Assembly: GCF_014982725.1 (NCBI RefSeq) | Contig: NZ_JADCJZ010000001.1 | Coordinates: 558,001 to 622,000, forward strand | Direction: 5' to 3' | DNA: 64,000 nucleotides | Source: Thermophilibacter gallinarum | Lineage (GTDB): Bacteria > Actinomycetota > Coriobacteriia > Coriobacteriales > Atopobiaceae | Shown: positions 54,068 through 63,718 of the stretch, piece by piece | Layout: every line of letters starts with the position of its first letter | How positions within the stretch are numbered: the stretch's first letter is position 1 | The notes under the pieces: model-generated | What the model saw: only the letters and a program-made list of their open reading frames with translations | The model's database searches: none | Told to the model about the DNA's origin: nothing | Translations under genes and position numbers: made by a program

Positions 54068-56053
54068 ATGGCGGCCGACCTCAGACAGGCGGGCGCGGGC
54101 GGGCGGGGCGCGGACGAGCACCTCGCCCTTCTCGCCGCGCGCGTGGCGCAGGTCCCCACCGAGCCCGGCTGCTACCTGTGGAAGGACGGCAAGGGCGAGG
54201 TCGTCTACGTGGGCAAGGCCAAGAGCCTGCGCGCCCGCATGCGCCAGTACGTGACGCTCTCCGACGAGCGCGAGAAGATCCCGCTCATGATGCAGGTGGT
54301 GCAGGACTTCGACTACGTGGTCGTGGGGTCCGAGCACGAGGCGCTCGTGCTGGAGCGCAACCTCATCGCGCAGTACCACCCCTACTTCAACGTCGACTAC
54401 AAGGACGACAAGAGCTACCCGTTCATCGCCATCACCGAGTCCGACGTCTTTCCCGCGATCAAGTACACGCGCGAGAGGCACCGCAAGGGGACGCGCTACT
54501 TCGGGCCCTACACCGACGCGCGCGCCGCCCGCGAGACCATCGACACCCTGCGCAAGGTGGTGCCCATCTGCACGGCCACCTGCGCCGAGTGGAAGCGCGC
54601 CAAGCGCCTGCTGGACCGCGACCCCTCGCAGGCGGCCGTGGCCAACCTCGTGCTGGGCCAGCGCTGCCGCCCCTGCTTCGACTACCACGTGGGCCGGGGC
54701 CCCGGCGTGTGCGCGGGCATGATCGACACGGTCGAGTACGCCCGGCACGTGCGCCAGGTCGAGAGCTTCCTCGCCGGCAACCGCCGCGCCATCGTGGGCG
54801 AGCTCACCGAGCAGATGCGCGAGGCGGCCGCCAACCTCGACTTCGAGCGCGCGGGGCGCCTCAAGGCCCGGCTTGACGGCCTGGACGCCCTCGACGACCG
54901 CCAGCAGGTGGTCCTCTCGGGGAACGTGAGCGCCGACCTCGTGGGCTTCTATCGCGAGGAGACCATCAGCTGCGCCTGCGTCTTCGTGGTGCGCGAGGGC
55001 CGCACGGTGCGCTCGGTCGAGTTCATCCTCGACAAGGGGCTCGACGTGAGCGAGGAGGAGCTCGTCGGCGGCTTCGTGAAGCGCTACTACGACGAGACGG
55101 CGGACATTCCGGCCGAGGTCGACCTGGACTGCGAGCTCGCCGACGCGGAGGTCGTCGAGGGATGGCTCGCCGAGAAGCGCGGGCGCCCGGTGCACCTCCA
55201 CCGCCCGCGCCGCGGCGAGAAGCGCCACCTGCTGGACATGGCCGCCGAGAACGCCCGCCACGCCCTCATGCGCCACATGGTCAAGACTGGCTACGCCGAC
55301 GAGCGCACCAACCAGGCGCTGCTGCAGCTGGAGAGCGCGCTGGCGCTCGATGCGCCGCCGATGCGCATCGAGTGCTTCGACATCTCCACGCTGCACGGCC
55401 ACTTCACGGTGGCCTCGATGGTGGTCTTCACCAACGGGCGGCCCGACAAGTCCCAGTACCGCCGCTTCAAGATTCAGACCCCGCTCACCGAGGCGAACGA
55501 CTTCGTGAGCATGTCGGAGGTGCTCGGGCGGCGCTACGCGCCCGAGCGCATGGCCGACGAGCGCTTTGGCTCCCGCCCCGATCTTCTCGTCGTGGACGGC
55601 GGAAAGCCGCAGCTCACGGCTGCCATGGCGCAGCTCGAGGAGCTGGGGCTGGACATCCCGGTCTGCGGTCTGGCCAAGTCCGACGAGGAGATCTTCGTGC
55701 CGTGGGACGACACGCCGGTCGTGCTGCCGAGCGGGTCGCCCTCGCTCTACCTGATCAAGCAGGTGCGCGACGAGTCCCACCGCTTCGCGATCACGTTCCA
55801 CCGCGAGCTGCGCGACAAAGCCATGACGCGCTCGGTCATAGACGACGTCCCGGGCGTGGGGCCCAAGCGCCGCCGCGCGCTCATGAGGCGCTTCGGCTCG
55901 CTCAAGCGGCTGCGCGCCGCGAGCGAGGAGGAGATCGCCGCCACGCCGGGCGTGCCCGCCGAGGTGGCGCGCGCCGTCTGGCAGGCGCTGCACGAGCTGG
56001 GGCCGGAGGATCCGGCCGAGAAGGTCGCGGGCTCGCCCGCGGGAGGGGAGTAG
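54068..56053 (+). CDS. uvrC: Excinuclease ABC subunit C
   Basis: 661 residues. Makes both incisions in nucleotide excision repair. N-terminal GIY-YIG nuclease (PTEPGCYLWKDGKGEVVYVGKA, ~36-57; the GCY-L / VYVG variant), a UVR motif (REAAANLDFERAGRLKARL), an RNase H-like C-terminal nuclease (RIECFDISTLHG, FVSMSEVLGRRY, LLVVDGGKPQL) and two helix-hairpin-helix motifs (VPGVGPKRRRALMRRFGS, ATPGVPAEVA). Starts 2 bases after murJ. Confidence 0.96.
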   Translation: MAADLRQAGAGGRGADEHLALLAARVAQVPTEPGCYLWKDGKGEVVYVGKAKSLRARMRQYVTLSDEREKIPLMMQVVQDFDYVVVGSEHEALVLERNLIAQYHPYFNVDYKDDKSYPFIAITESDVFPAIKYTRERHRKGTRYFGPYTDARAARETIDTLRKVVPICTATCAEWKRAKRLLDRDPSQAAVANLVLGQRCRPCFDYHVGRGPGVCAGMIDTVEYARHVRQVESFLAGNRRAIVGELTEQMREAAANLDFERAGRLKARLDGLDALDDRQQVVLSGNVSADLVGFYREETISCACVFVVREGRTVRSVEFILDKGLDVSEEELVGGFVKRYYDETADIPAEVDLDCELADAEVVEGWLAEKRGRPVHLHRPRRGEKRHLLDMAAENARHALMRHMVKTGYADERTNQALLQLESALALDAPPMRIECFDISTLHGHFTVASMVVFTNGRPDKSQYRRFKIQTPLTEANDFVSMSEVLGRRYAPERMADERFGSRPDLLVVDGGKPQLTAAMAQLEELGLDIPVCGLAKSDEEIFVPWDDTPVVLPSGSPSLYLIKQVRDESHRFAITFHRELRDKAMTRSVIDDVPGVGPKRRRALMRRFGSLKRLRAASEEEIAATPGVPAEVARAVWQALHELGPEDPAEKVAGSPAGGE

Positions 56054-56054
56054 C

Positions 56055-56744
56055 ATGTCCGTCCATCCCGTCGCCGCCGTCCTGCGCGGGCGCGTCATTG
56101 CGAGCGTCCAGGCCTACCCCGGCGAGCCGCTGCGCCATCCCGAGACGATGGCCCAGATGGCCCGCGCCTGCGAGCTGGGCGGGGCCGCGGCCATCCGCTG
56201 CCAGGGCCTCGCCGACATCGCCGCGATCAAGGGCCGCGTGGAGGTGCCCGTGATCGGCCTGTGGAAGGAGGGCCACGACGGCGTCTTCATCACACCCACG
56301 CTGCGCCACGCGCTCGCCTGCGCGAGTGCCGGCGCCGACGTGGTGGCGCTCGACGCCACGGACCGCCCGCGCCCGGACGGCCGGACGTTCGAGGAGATCG
56401 TGGCGGGCGTGCGCGCGGCGAGCGACGTCGCCCTCATGGCCGACTGCGCCACGATCGAGGACATCCGCCGCGGCGTGGCCGCCGGCTGCGAGCTGGTCTC
56501 CACCACGCTCTCGCACGGGCGCGCGGCGGCGGGGACCGCGTTCGACGACGGTCCCGACCTGCCGCTCCTGCGCGCCGCGGTCGCGGAGTTCCCCGAGGTG
56601 CCCATCGTCTGCGAGGGTCACGTCCACACGCCGGCCGACGCGCGCGCCGCGCTCGACGCCGGCGCCTGGGCGGTCGTGGTGGGCACCGCGATCACGCACC
56701 CCACCACGATCACGAGCTGGTTCGTCGCCGCCGCGGGGGAGTGA
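56055..56744 (+). CDS. nanE: N-acetylmannosamine-6-phosphate 2-epimerase
   Basis: 229-residue TIM barrel. RGRVIASVQAYPGEPLRHPE, AAAIRCQGLADIAAIK, VPVIGLWK, ALDATDRPRPDG and LMADCATIEDIRRG are NanE hallmarks; converts ManNAc-6-P to GlcNAc-6-P in sialic acid breakdown. One base after uvrC. No other nan genes are nearby, except that the next gene encodes a sugar-type oxidoreductase. Confidence 0.9.
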   Translation: MSVHPVAAVLRGRVIASVQAYPGEPLRHPETMAQMARACELGGAAAIRCQGLADIAAIKGRVEVPVIGLWKEGHDGVFITPTLRHALACASAGADVVALDATDRPRPDGRTFEEIVAGVRAASDVALMADCATIEDIRRGVAAGCELVSTTLSHGRAAAGTAFDDGPDLPLLRAAVAEFPEVPIVCEGHVHTPADARAALDAGAWAVVVGTAITHPTTITSWFVAAAGE

Positions 56745-56790
56745 GGAGCGGGGGTCCTTCTCGCCGCGCGCCTCGTGCACGGAACTGCCG

Positions 56791-56859
56791 CTCGTGAATT
56801 CACGAGAGCCCCCTTTTCGCGCGTTCGGGCCCTAAGGTGCCCGCTCGTGAATTCACGAG
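56791..56859. repeat. Two copies of a perfect 16-bp palindrome
   Basis: CTCGTGAATTCACGAG at 56791-56806 and 56844-56859, each a complete palindrome; the second is extended outward by CCCG / CGGG. They lie in the 188-bp gap between nanE and the oxidoreductase. Two copies 53 bp apart, about five helical turns, suit a regulator binding two sites, but could also be another private repeat. Confidence 0.85.
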
Positions 56860-56932
56860 CGGGCCTTGGCGCGTCCGGGGCTTCGACTACCATGGGGGGC
56901 GAGAAGAGCCTCGCGCGAGAAAGGACCTCCCC

Positions 56933-57991
56933 ATGCCCGACGCCGCATCCGCCGCCGCTGCCGCCTACGAGGCCGCGAAGGACCGCCCGTTCCCCGACGA
57001 CGTCTTCACCGCGCCCCAGCTCACCTGGGCCGTCATCGGCTGCGGCGTGATCGCCAACCAGATGGCGGAGGCACTCGCCCTCGCCGGCCGCCGCATCCAC
57101 GGCGTGGCCAACCGCACCCGCGAGAAGGCCGTCGCCTTCGCGGAGCGTCACGGCGTCGAGCGCGTCTACGACACCGTCGAGGACCTCTACGCCGACCCCG
57201 AGGTGGACGCCGTCTACGTCACCACGCCGCACAACACCCACATCCGCTACCTGCGCGGCGCCCTTGCCGCGGGCAAGCACGTGCTCTGCGAGAAGTCCAT
57301 CACGCTCAACTCCGCCGAGCTCGACGAGGCCCGCGCGCTGGCCGAGAAGAACGGCGTGGTCCTCATGGACGCCACGACGATCCTGCACATGCCGCTCTAC
57401 GCCGAGCTGCTGCGGCGCGCCCGCGCCGGCGAGTTCGGCCGGATGAACCTCGCCCAGCTGAACTTCGGCAGCTACAAGGAGTACGGCGACCTCACCAACC
57501 GCTTCTACAACATCGAGCTCGCCGGCGGCGCGATGCTCGACATCGGCGTCTACGCGCTCAGCCTGATGCGCCTCTTCATGGCGAGCCAGCCCACCGAGGT
57601 CGTCTCGCTCGGCAACCTGGCCTCGACCGGCGTGGACGAGGCGGGCGGCGTCGTCTGCCGCAACGCCGAGGGACAGCTCGGCGTGGTCTCGCTCACCCTT
57701 CACTCCAAGCAGCCCAAGCGCGCCGTGCTCTCCTTCGACCGCTGCTACGTGGAGGTCGAGGAGTACCCGCGCGCCGACGAGGCCACGATCGTCTGGACCG
57801 AGGATGGCCGCCGCGAGACCGTGCGTGCGGGGGAGGAGGCCTACGCGCTCTGCTACGAGATGGCTGACCTCGAGGCCGCGGTCGCCGGGGACGCCGAGAA
57901 GCGCGCCCTTCTCGGCTACGCGGCCGACGTCATGGAGCTCATGACGCGCCTGCGCGCCGACTGGGGCGTCGTCTACCCCGAGGAGCGTTAG
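56933..57991 (+). CDS. Gfo/Idh/MocA-family oxidoreductase
   Basis: 352 residues. NAD(P)-binding WAVIGCGVIANQMAEAL (~32), YVTTPHNTH, and CEKSITLNSAE with the catalytic Lys of the EKP motif (here EKS), then GGAMLDIGVYALSLMRLF. Likely a dehydrogenase acting on a sugar, inositol or related polyol. Start at 56933 with GAGAAAGG upstream. It may be controlled through the paired palindromes 75-140 bp upstream. The substrate is unknown. Confidence 0.87.
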   Translation: MPDAASAAAAAYEAAKDRPFPDDVFTAPQLTWAVIGCGVIANQMAEALALAGRRIHGVANRTREKAVAFAERHGVERVYDTVEDLYADPEVDAVYVTTPHNTHIRYLRGALAAGKHVLCEKSITLNSAELDEARALAEKNGVVLMDATTILHMPLYAELLRRARAGEFGRMNLAQLNFGSYKEYGDLTNRFYNIELAGGAMLDIGVYALSLMRLFMASQPTEVVSLGNLASTGVDEAGGVVCRNAEGQLGVVSLTLHSKQPKRAVLSFDRCYVEVEEYPRADEATIVWTEDGRRETVRAGEEAYALCYEMADLEAAVAGDAEKRALLGYAADVMELMTRLRADWGVVYPEER

Positions 57992-58012
57992 GGTCCCGCG
58001 CCGGGCGCGGGT

Positions 58013-58018
58013 TATACT
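58013..58018 (+). promoter_or_regulatory. Candidate -10 of rapZ
   Basis: TATACT just downstream of a 7-bp GC hairpin CCCGCGC/GCGCGGG (57995-58011), which may end the upstream transcript. No good -35. Confidence 0.45.
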
Positions 58019-58041
58019 GACCTCAGCCGAGAGGAGGACCC

Positions 58042-58968
58042 ATGTCAGCAGACGGCCAGCAGATGCGCGCCGCGGAGGGTGCCGCGCGCGTGCCCGACGT
58101 CGTGGTGATTACGGGCATGAGCGGCTCCGGCCGCACGCAGGCCCTCCACGTCTTCGAGGACATGGGCTACTACTGCATCGACAACCTCCCGCCGCGACTG
58201 CTTCTGCAGCTCGCGGAGCTCGTGGGCATCAACTCGGGCGTGGGTCGCCACCTCGCCGTGACGTGCGACCTGCGCAGCCAGGGCCTCTTCGACGAGTTCG
58301 CGGAGTCGGTCACGCAGCTGCGCGAGCACGAGATGACCTGCAGCGTGGTGTTCCTCGACACCTCCGACGACGTCCTCATGCGCCGCTACGACGAGAACCG
58401 CCGGCGCCACCCGCTGGCCGCCCCCGGGGAGAGCATCTCGAACGCGATCGCCCGTGAGCGCGCACAGCTCGCGGCCGTCCGGGACGCCGCCGACCTCGTC
58501 ATAGACACGAGCAAGCTGCGCCCGCGCGACCTGCGCACCCGTCTGCGCCGCACCTTCTCCGAGCTCACGGACCAGCAGCTCATGGAGGTGTCGGTCTTCT
58601 CCTTCGGCTTCAAGCACGGCATGCCGGTCGAGGCCGACCTCATGATCGACGTGCGCTTCCTGCCCAACCCCTTCTACGACCCGGTGATGCGCACGCTCAC
58701 CGGCAAGGACCAGCTCGTCGCGGACTTCGTGCTGGAAAACCCCACCACGGAGCGGTTCATGGACGCCTGGCAGCAGCTGCTCGACGTCGCGATGCCGGGC
58801 TACGTCGCCGAGGGCAAGAGCCACCTGGCCATCGCGGTGGGCTGCACGGGCGGCCAGCACCGCAGCGTCGCCATCGCCGAGGCCACGGCCGCCTACCTCG
58901 AGAAGAGCGGCTACCACGTGAGCATCTCGCACCGCGACCTGGCCCTCGCCAACGTCCGGACGAGCTAG
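58042..58968 (+). CDS. rapZ: RNase adapter/nucleotide-binding protein RapZ (YvcJ)
   Basis: 308 residues. P-loop GMSGSGRT (25-32; Arg in place of the usual Lys, common in actinobacterial members), MGYYCIDNLPPRLL, FLDTSDDVLMRRYDENRRRHPL, SFGFKHGMPVEADLMIDVRFLPNPF and the C-terminal IAVGCTGGQHRSVAIAE. In E. coli RapZ controls glucosamine-6-P synthase RNA; in Gram-positives the YvcJ role is less clear. whiA starts 7 bases after its stop. Confidence 0.93.
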   Translation: MSADGQQMRAAEGAARVPDVVVITGMSGSGRTQALHVFEDMGYYCIDNLPPRLLLQLAELVGINSGVGRHLAVTCDLRSQGLFDEFAESVTQLREHEMTCSVVFLDTSDDVLMRRYDENRRRHPLAAPGESISNAIARERAQLAAVRDAADLVIDTSKLRPRDLRTRLRRTFSELTDQQLMEVSVFSFGFKHGMPVEADLMIDVRFLPNPFYDPVMRTLTGKDQLVADFVLENPTTERFMDAWQQLLDVAMPGYVAEGKSHLAIAVGCTGGQHRSVAIAEATAAYLEKSGYHVSISHRDLALANVRTS

Positions 58969-58975
58969 GGGCGCC

Positions 58976-59932
58976 ATGTCGTTCACCGCCGAGGTCAAAG
59001 ACGAGCTCTCCCGCGTCGAGGCACCCACGCGCGCGGCCGAGCTGGCGCAGCTCTCCGCGCTCGTGCGCATCTGCGGCACGCTCTCGTTCCATGGCTCGGG
59101 GCGCTACTCGATCCGCGTGGCAACGGAGACGGGCGCCGTGGCGCGCACGGTGATCAAGCTCACGCACAAGCTCTTCGACCTGGAGACCTCGCTCACGGTG
59201 CGCCGCTCCGTGCTGCACAAGACGCGCAACTACCTGATCGAGATGCCGGTCCAGGAGGGCCTGGACGCGGACCTGGTGCGCATGGGGATCCTGACCCCGG
59301 GCCGCGGCCTCACGCCGGGCGTGCCCGCCGCGCTCGTGTCCTCGCCCGAGGCGCGCGCAGCCTACGTGCGCGGGGCCTTCATGGCGGGCGGCTTCATCGC
59401 CGACCCGCGCGGCGAGTTCCACCTGGAGATAGCCGTGACGGGGGAGGACTACGCCGCTGACCTGGCGCGTCTCGTCGGCGCGCTCGGCGCCTCGGCGCGC
59501 CTCAACCGACGTCGCGGCGCCTTCGCGATCTACCTTAAGAGCTACGACGACGTGAGCGCGCTCCTGCGGGCGATGGGCGCGCGGCGCATGGCGCGCTTCG
59601 TCGAGGTGGCGCGCGCCAAGAAGTCCGTCAAGAACGACGTCAACCGACGCGTGAACGCCGAGATGGCGAACCAGGCTCGCTCCACGGGCGCCGCCGCCGA
59701 GCAGCTCGAGCTCATCGAGCGCGCCGAGCGGCTCCTGGGGTTCCCCTCGCTGCCGCCGGCGCTGCGCGACTTCTGCCGCGCCCGCCGCGCGCACCCCGAG
59801 CTCAGCCTCGCCGCCCTGGGCGAGATGCTCGACCCGCCCGCCTCAAAGTCGGCCATGTACCACCGCTTCCTGCGCCTCCAGGCCCTCGTGGACGAGGCCG
59901 AGGGCAGCGCCGAGAAGGACGAGCGACCCTGA
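58976..59932 (+). CDS. whiA: WhiA-family sporulation/cell-division regulator
   Basis: 318 residues. N-terminal homing-endonuclease-like domain (MSFTAEVKDELSRV, AELAQLSALVRICGTL, YVRGAFMAGGFIADP) and a C-terminal helix-turn-helix (ELSLAALGEMLDPPASKSAM, YHRFLRL). In other Actinobacteria it regulates cell division and differentiation. It directly follows rapZ; the yvcK gene normally found between them is absent. Confidence 0.94.
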   Translation: MSFTAEVKDELSRVEAPTRAAELAQLSALVRICGTLSFHGSGRYSIRVATETGAVARTVIKLTHKLFDLETSLTVRRSVLHKTRNYLIEMPVQEGLDADLVRMGILTPGRGLTPGVPAALVSSPEARAAYVRGAFMAGGFIADPRGEFHLEIAVTGEDYAADLARLVGALGASARLNRRRGAFAIYLKSYDDVSALLRAMGARRMARFVEVARAKKSVKNDVNRRVNAEMANQARSTGAAAEQLELIERAERLLGFPSLPPALRDFCRARRAHPELSLAALGEMLDPPASKSAMYHRFLRLQALVDEAEGSAEKDERP

Positions 59933-60003
59933 CGCCCCTCTCGTCTGCCGATCCCGCCTCGCGGTCGGTAATGTTTTCGGCCCCGTTTTCGTTAGCTTTC
60001 GCA

Positions 60004-60031
60004 AAGCCGTCCCCGCCCGCGGGGACGGCTT
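60004..60031 (+). terminator. Terminator after whiA
   Basis: 12-bp perfect stem AAGCCGTCCCCG / CGGGGACGGCTT with a 4-nt loop, followed by CCCTT; a weak T tail. Confidence 0.7.
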
Positions 60032-60142
60032 CCCTTGGTACGCCCTATGGGAACATTCTCACGTCGACGGCGGAAAACGGAGCGCCTGCGGCCGAAATGC
60101 CGCCGCATTCAGATTAAGCCGCCCACGCGCCCGCGCGTGGGG

Positions 60143-60148
60143 TACACT
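60143..60148 (+). promoter_or_regulatory. Candidate -10 of the gap operon
   Basis: TACACT after GGGG, 80 nt before the gap start. A GC hairpin, CCCACGCG/CGCGTGGG (60122-60140), lies immediately upstream where a -35 would be; TTAAGC at 60114 is too far. Could be an operator. Confidence 0.45.
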
Positions 60149-60227
60149 ATCGGATGGTTAGGGCATCGTGCCCGAATGCTTTGGGTCGTCGAGGGAGGTC
60201 CTTGGCGACACCGTGAAAGGAGAAAGC

Positions 60228-61253
60228 ATGGCAGTTAAGGTTGCAATCAACGGCTTTGGTCGTATCGGCCGTCTGGCTTTCCGTCAGATGTTCGGTCACG
60301 AGGGCTCCGAGATCGTCGCCATCAACGACCTCACCTCCCCCGACATGCTCGCGTACCTCCTGAAGTATGACTCCACGCAGGGCAACTACGGCCGCGACCA
60401 CGAGGTCACCTCCACCGAGGACGCCATCGTCGTCGACGGCAAGGAGATCAAGATCTACAAGGAGGCCAACGCCGCTGACCTGCCCTGGGGCGAGCTCGAC
60501 GTCGACGTCGTCCTCGAGTGCACCGGCTTCTACACCTCCAAGGCCAAGGCCCAGGCTCACATCGACGCCGGCGCCAAGAAGGTCGTCATCTCCGCTCCCG
60601 CGGGCAACGACCTCCCCACGATTGTCTACAACGTCAACCACGAGACGCTGACCGCCGATGACAACATCATCTCCGCGGCCTCCTGCACCACCAACTGCCT
60701 CGCCCCGATGGCCAAGGGCCTGAACGACTTCGCCCCCATCGTCTCCGGCATCATGACCACCATCCACGCCTTCACCGGCGACCAGATGACCCTCGACGGC
60801 CCGCAGCGCAAGGGTGACAAGCGTCGCTCCCGTGCGGCCTCCGAGAACATCGTCCCCAACTCCACTGGCGCCGCCAAGGCCATCGGCCTGGTCCTCCCGG
60901 AGCTCAACGGCAAGCTGATCGGTGCCGCCCAGCGCGTCCCGACGCCCACCGGCTCCCTCACCAACCTCTACGCCGTTGTTGACAAGGTCGTCACCAAGGA
61001 CGAGGTCAACGCTGCCATGAAGGCCTACGCCGAGACCATCCCCGACACCTTCGGCTACGTCACCGACGAGATCGTCTCCCGCGACATCATCGGCGAGACC
61101 CACGGCTCCATCTTCGACGCCACCCAGACCATGTGCTCTGACCTCGGCAACGGCCAGACGCTCGTCCAGGTCGTCTCCTGGTACGACAACGAGAACTCCT
61201 ACACCTCTCAGATGGTCCGCACCATCAAGTACTTCGAGAAGTTCGTCGCGTAG
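60228..61253 (+). CDS. gap: Glyceraldehyde-3-phosphate dehydrogenase
   Basis: 341 residues. [17 protein letters not shown]-binding start with Asp in [10 protein letters not shown] (NAD preference), the catalytic Cys in [12 protein letters not shown] (~152), [28 protein letters not shown], and the C-terminal [13 protein letters not shown]. Codon use is highly biased, fitting strong expression. AAAGGAGAAAGC precedes the ATG. First gene of a glycolytic operon with pgk and tpiA. Confidence 0.97.
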   Translation: MAVKVAINGFGRIGRLAFRQMFGHEGSEIVAINDLTSPDMLAYLLKYDSTQGNYGRDHEVTSTEDAIVVDGKEIKIYKEANAADLPWGELDVDVVLECTGFYTSKAKAQAHIDAGAKKVVISAPAGNDLPTIVYNVNHETLTADDNIISAASCTTNCLAPMAKGLNDFAPIVSGIMTTIHAFTGDQMTLDGPQRKGDKRRSRAASENIVPNSTGAAKAIGLVLPELNGKLIGAAQRVPTPTGSLTNLYAVVDKVVTKDEVNAAMKAYAETIPDTFGYVTDEIVSRDIIGETHGSIFDATQTMCSDLGNGQTLVQVVSWYDNENSYTSQMVRTIKYFEKFVA

Positions 61254-61279
61254 TCACTCGCTTCGCATCAGCTTCGCAG

Positions 61280-61323
61280 GGGGTGCGGTCGCAGCTCACA
61301 GGGCCGCGGCCGCGCCCCTTTTT
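61280..61323 (+). terminator. Partial terminator between gap and pgk
   Basis: Stem GGGGTGCGGTCGC (61280-61292) / GCGGCCGCGCCCC (61306-61318) with two imperfect pairs, followed by TTTTT. Within an operon it would lower pgk-tpi transcription relative to gap. Confidence 0.7.
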
Positions 61324-61349
61324 CGCAGGAACCCGTCAAAGGAGTGAAC

Positions 61350-62540
61350 ATGGCCTTCACCAAGAAGACCGTCCGCGACGCCGACGTCGCGGGCAAGCGC
61401 GTCCTCATGCGCGTGGACTTCAACGTCCCCCTGAAGGACGGCGTCGTCACGGACGACACCCGCGTCCGTGCCGCCATCCCCACGATCGAGTACCTCAAGG
61501 ACAAGGGCGCCAAGATCATCCTCATGAGCCACCTCGGCCGCCCCAAGGGCGACGGTCCCGAGCCCCAGTTCTCGCTCAAGCCGGCGGCCGACAAGCTCGC
61601 CGAGATCACCGGCTATGACGTGAAGTTCGTCGACGACACCTACGGCGAGAAGGCCAAGGCCGCCGTCGACGCCCTCGCCGACGGCGAGATCCTCGTCCTC
61701 GAGAACGTCCGCTTCGACAAGCGCGAGAAGAAGAACGACCCCGAGATCGCCAAGATCCTCGCCTCCTACGGCGACATCTTCGTCCTCGACGCCTTCGGCA
61801 CCGCACACCGCGCCCAGGGCTCCGTCGTGGGCCCCGCCGCGTATCTCCCCGCCTATGCCGGCTTCCTGCTCGAGAAGGAGGTCGACACCCTGACCTCGAT
61901 CTTCGCCGAGCCCGAGCGTCCCTTCGTCGCCATCGTCGGCGGCTCCAAGGTGTCCTCCAAGATCGGCGTCCTCGATCACCTGATCGACTCCGCCGACACC
62001 CTGATCATCGGCGGCGGCATGGCCTACACCTTCTTCCTCGCTCAGGGCATGAGCGTCGGCCTCTCCCTCAAGGAGGAGGACTGGGTCGAGCGCGCCGGCG
62101 AGATGCTGAAGAAGGCCGAGGAGAAGGGCGTCAAGATCCTCCTCCCGATCGACAACCGCGTCGCCGACCACTTCGGCGAGGACGCCGTGCCGGAGGTCGT
62201 CTCCTCCGACGCCATCCCCGACGACCGTGAGGGCATGGACATCGGCCCCGAGACCGAGAAGCTCTACGCCGATGCCGTCAAGGCCGCCAAGACCGTCTTC
62301 TGGAACGGCCCGATGGGCGTCTTCGAGTTCGACAACTTCGCCCACGGCACCGAGGCCGTCGCCCGCGCCATCGCGGACTCCGACTGCACCTCGATCATCG
62401 GCGGCGGCGACTCCGTCGCGGCCATCAACAAGTTCGGCCTGGCCGACAAGATGAGCTGGATCTCCACCGGCGGTGGCGCTTCCATGGAGCTCGTCGAGGG
62501 CAAGGCCCTTCCCGGAGTGGAGGCGCTTCTCGATGCGTAA
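61350..62540 (+). CDS. pgk: Phosphoglycerate kinase
   Basis: 396 residues. [69 protein letters not shown], and [13 protein letters not shown] are the standard substrate and ATP sites. ATG at 61350 with AAAGGAG seven bases before; an in-frame GTG at 61344 overlaps the ribosome site. Overlaps tpiA by 8 nt. Confidence 0.97.
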   Translation: MAFTKKTVRDADVAGKRVLMRVDFNVPLKDGVVTDDTRVRAAIPTIEYLKDKGAKIILMSHLGRPKGDGPEPQFSLKPAADKLAEITGYDVKFVDDTYGEKAKAAVDALADGEILVLENVRFDKREKKNDPEIAKILASYGDIFVLDAFGTAHRAQGSVVGPAAYLPAYAGFLLEKEVDTLTSIFAEPERPFVAIVGGSKVSSKIGVLDHLIDSADTLIIGGGMAYTFFLAQGMSVGLSLKEEDWVERAGEMLKKAEEKGVKILLPIDNRVADHFGEDAVPEVVSSDAIPDDREGMDIGPETEKLYADAVKAAKTVFWNGPMGVFEFDNFAHGTEAVARAIADSDCTSIIGGGDSVAAINKFGLADKMSWISTGGGASMELVEGKALPGVEALLDA

Positions 62541-63300
62541 GAGGATGATTGCTGGCAACTGGAAGATGAACAAGACCTACAGCGAGGGCATCGTCCTCGC
62601 CCAGGGTCTTGCCGACGAGCTCAAGGACGGCACCGGCGACGTCGACGTCGTCGTCTGCCCGCCCGCCGTCGACCTCAAGGGCGTCTCTGAGGTCATCGAG
62701 CAGACGAGCGCCCCGTTCGCGCTCGGCGCGCAGAACGTCTACTGGGAGGAGTCCGGCGCCTACACCGGCGAGACCGCTCCCAACATGCTCGAGGCCGTGG
62801 GCGCCACCTACTGCGTGATCGGCCACTCCGAGCGCCGCGACTACTTCGGCGAGACGGACGAGGACGTGAACAAGAAGGCCAAGGCCCTCATGGCTCACGG
62901 CATCGTGCCGATCTCCTGCTGCGGCGAGTCCCTCGAGGTCCGCGAGGCCGGCAAGCACGTCGAGTTCGTCGTCGACCAGATCAAGAAGGACACCGAGGGC
63001 CTCGAGATCACCGACCCCTCCAAGTACGTGATCGCCTACGAGCCCATCTGGGCCATCGGCACCGGCAAGACCGCCACGGCCGACGACGCCCAGGAGGTCT
63101 GCGGCGCCATCCGCGCGACCCTCGTCGAGGTCTTCGGCGAGGAGATCGCCTCTGGCATCCGCGTCCTCTACGGCGGCTCCGCCAAGCCCGAGAACATCGC
63201 CGGCTTCCTCGAGAAGGAGGATGTCGACGGCGCGCTCGTCGGCGGCGCCTCCCTCGTGGCCGAGAGCTTCGCCGCGATGGTCAAGAGCGCCATGGCGTAG
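62533..63300 (+). CDS. tpiA: Triosephosphate isomerase
   Basis: 255 residues. [23 protein letters not shown] (catalytic His), [15 protein letters not shown] (catalytic Glu) and [11 protein letters not shown] all present. The ATG lies inside the end of pgk. Strong terminator follows. Confidence 0.97.
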   Translation: MRKRMIAGNWKMNKTYSEGIVLAQGLADELKDGTGDVDVVVCPPAVDLKGVSEVIEQTSAPFALGAQNVYWEESGAYTGETAPNMLEAVGATYCVIGHSERRDYFGETDEDVNKKAKALMAHGIVPISCCGESLEVREAGKHVEFVVDQIKKDTEGLEITDPSKYVIAYEPIWAIGTGKTATADDAQEVCGAIRATLVEVFGEEIASGIRVLYGGSAKPENIAGFLEKEDVDGALVGGASLVAESFAAMVKSAMA

Positions 63301-63323
63301 TCCTTCTCGACATGCGTTGAGGC

Positions 63324-63352
63324 GGGGCCCGGATTCGTCCGGGCCCCTTTTC
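63324..63352 (+). terminator. Terminator of the gap-pgk-tpi operon
   Basis: Perfect 10-bp stem GGGGCCCGGA / TCCGGGCCCC around TTCG, followed by TTTTCT. Confidence 0.92.
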
Positions 63353-63370
63353 TGTCGGGCTCCTGCAGGT

Positions 63371-63602
63371 GTCCCGGAATCGGCGATGTTCCCTGCGAAG
63401 GCAGAGGGCGCGTCCTGGAATTGGCGATGTTCCCCGCCCGGAGACGCGTACGGGCGACCTCGGGGCGAGAACCCCGCCAATTCCGGGACGGTGGGGCGAG
63501 AAACCCCGTGTTTCTCGGACGGGTTCTTCTCGCCCGTGGAGAAGGTCGCCGATTCCGAGACGCACGCAGGTCGTTTACGGAGAACCTCGCCGATTTTGGG
63601 AC
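63371..63602. repeat. Private repeat cluster: two direct and three or four inverted copies
   Basis: Forward copies: GTCCCGGAATCGGCGATGTT (from 63371) and GTCCTGGAATTGGCGATGTT (from 63412). Inverted copies: CCCCGCCAATTCCGGGAC (ending 63489), GTCGCCGATTCCGAGAC (ending 63561) and CCTCGCCGATTTTGGGAC (ending 63602), plus a degenerate one ending 63519. They fill the ~370-bp gap between tpiA and secG, which holds no gene. GGCGAGAA octamers interrupt or flank several copies. Confidence 0.9.
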
Positions 63603-63718
63603 ACGGCCCACTCCCGGCGCCAGGCGAGAAGAACGTGGAGGACAGGCGAGAAGGACGTGCGCCCCAGAATCTGTGCTACCATTACCAACTGCTATGAATC
63701 TGTCCTGAAGGAGCCTCA

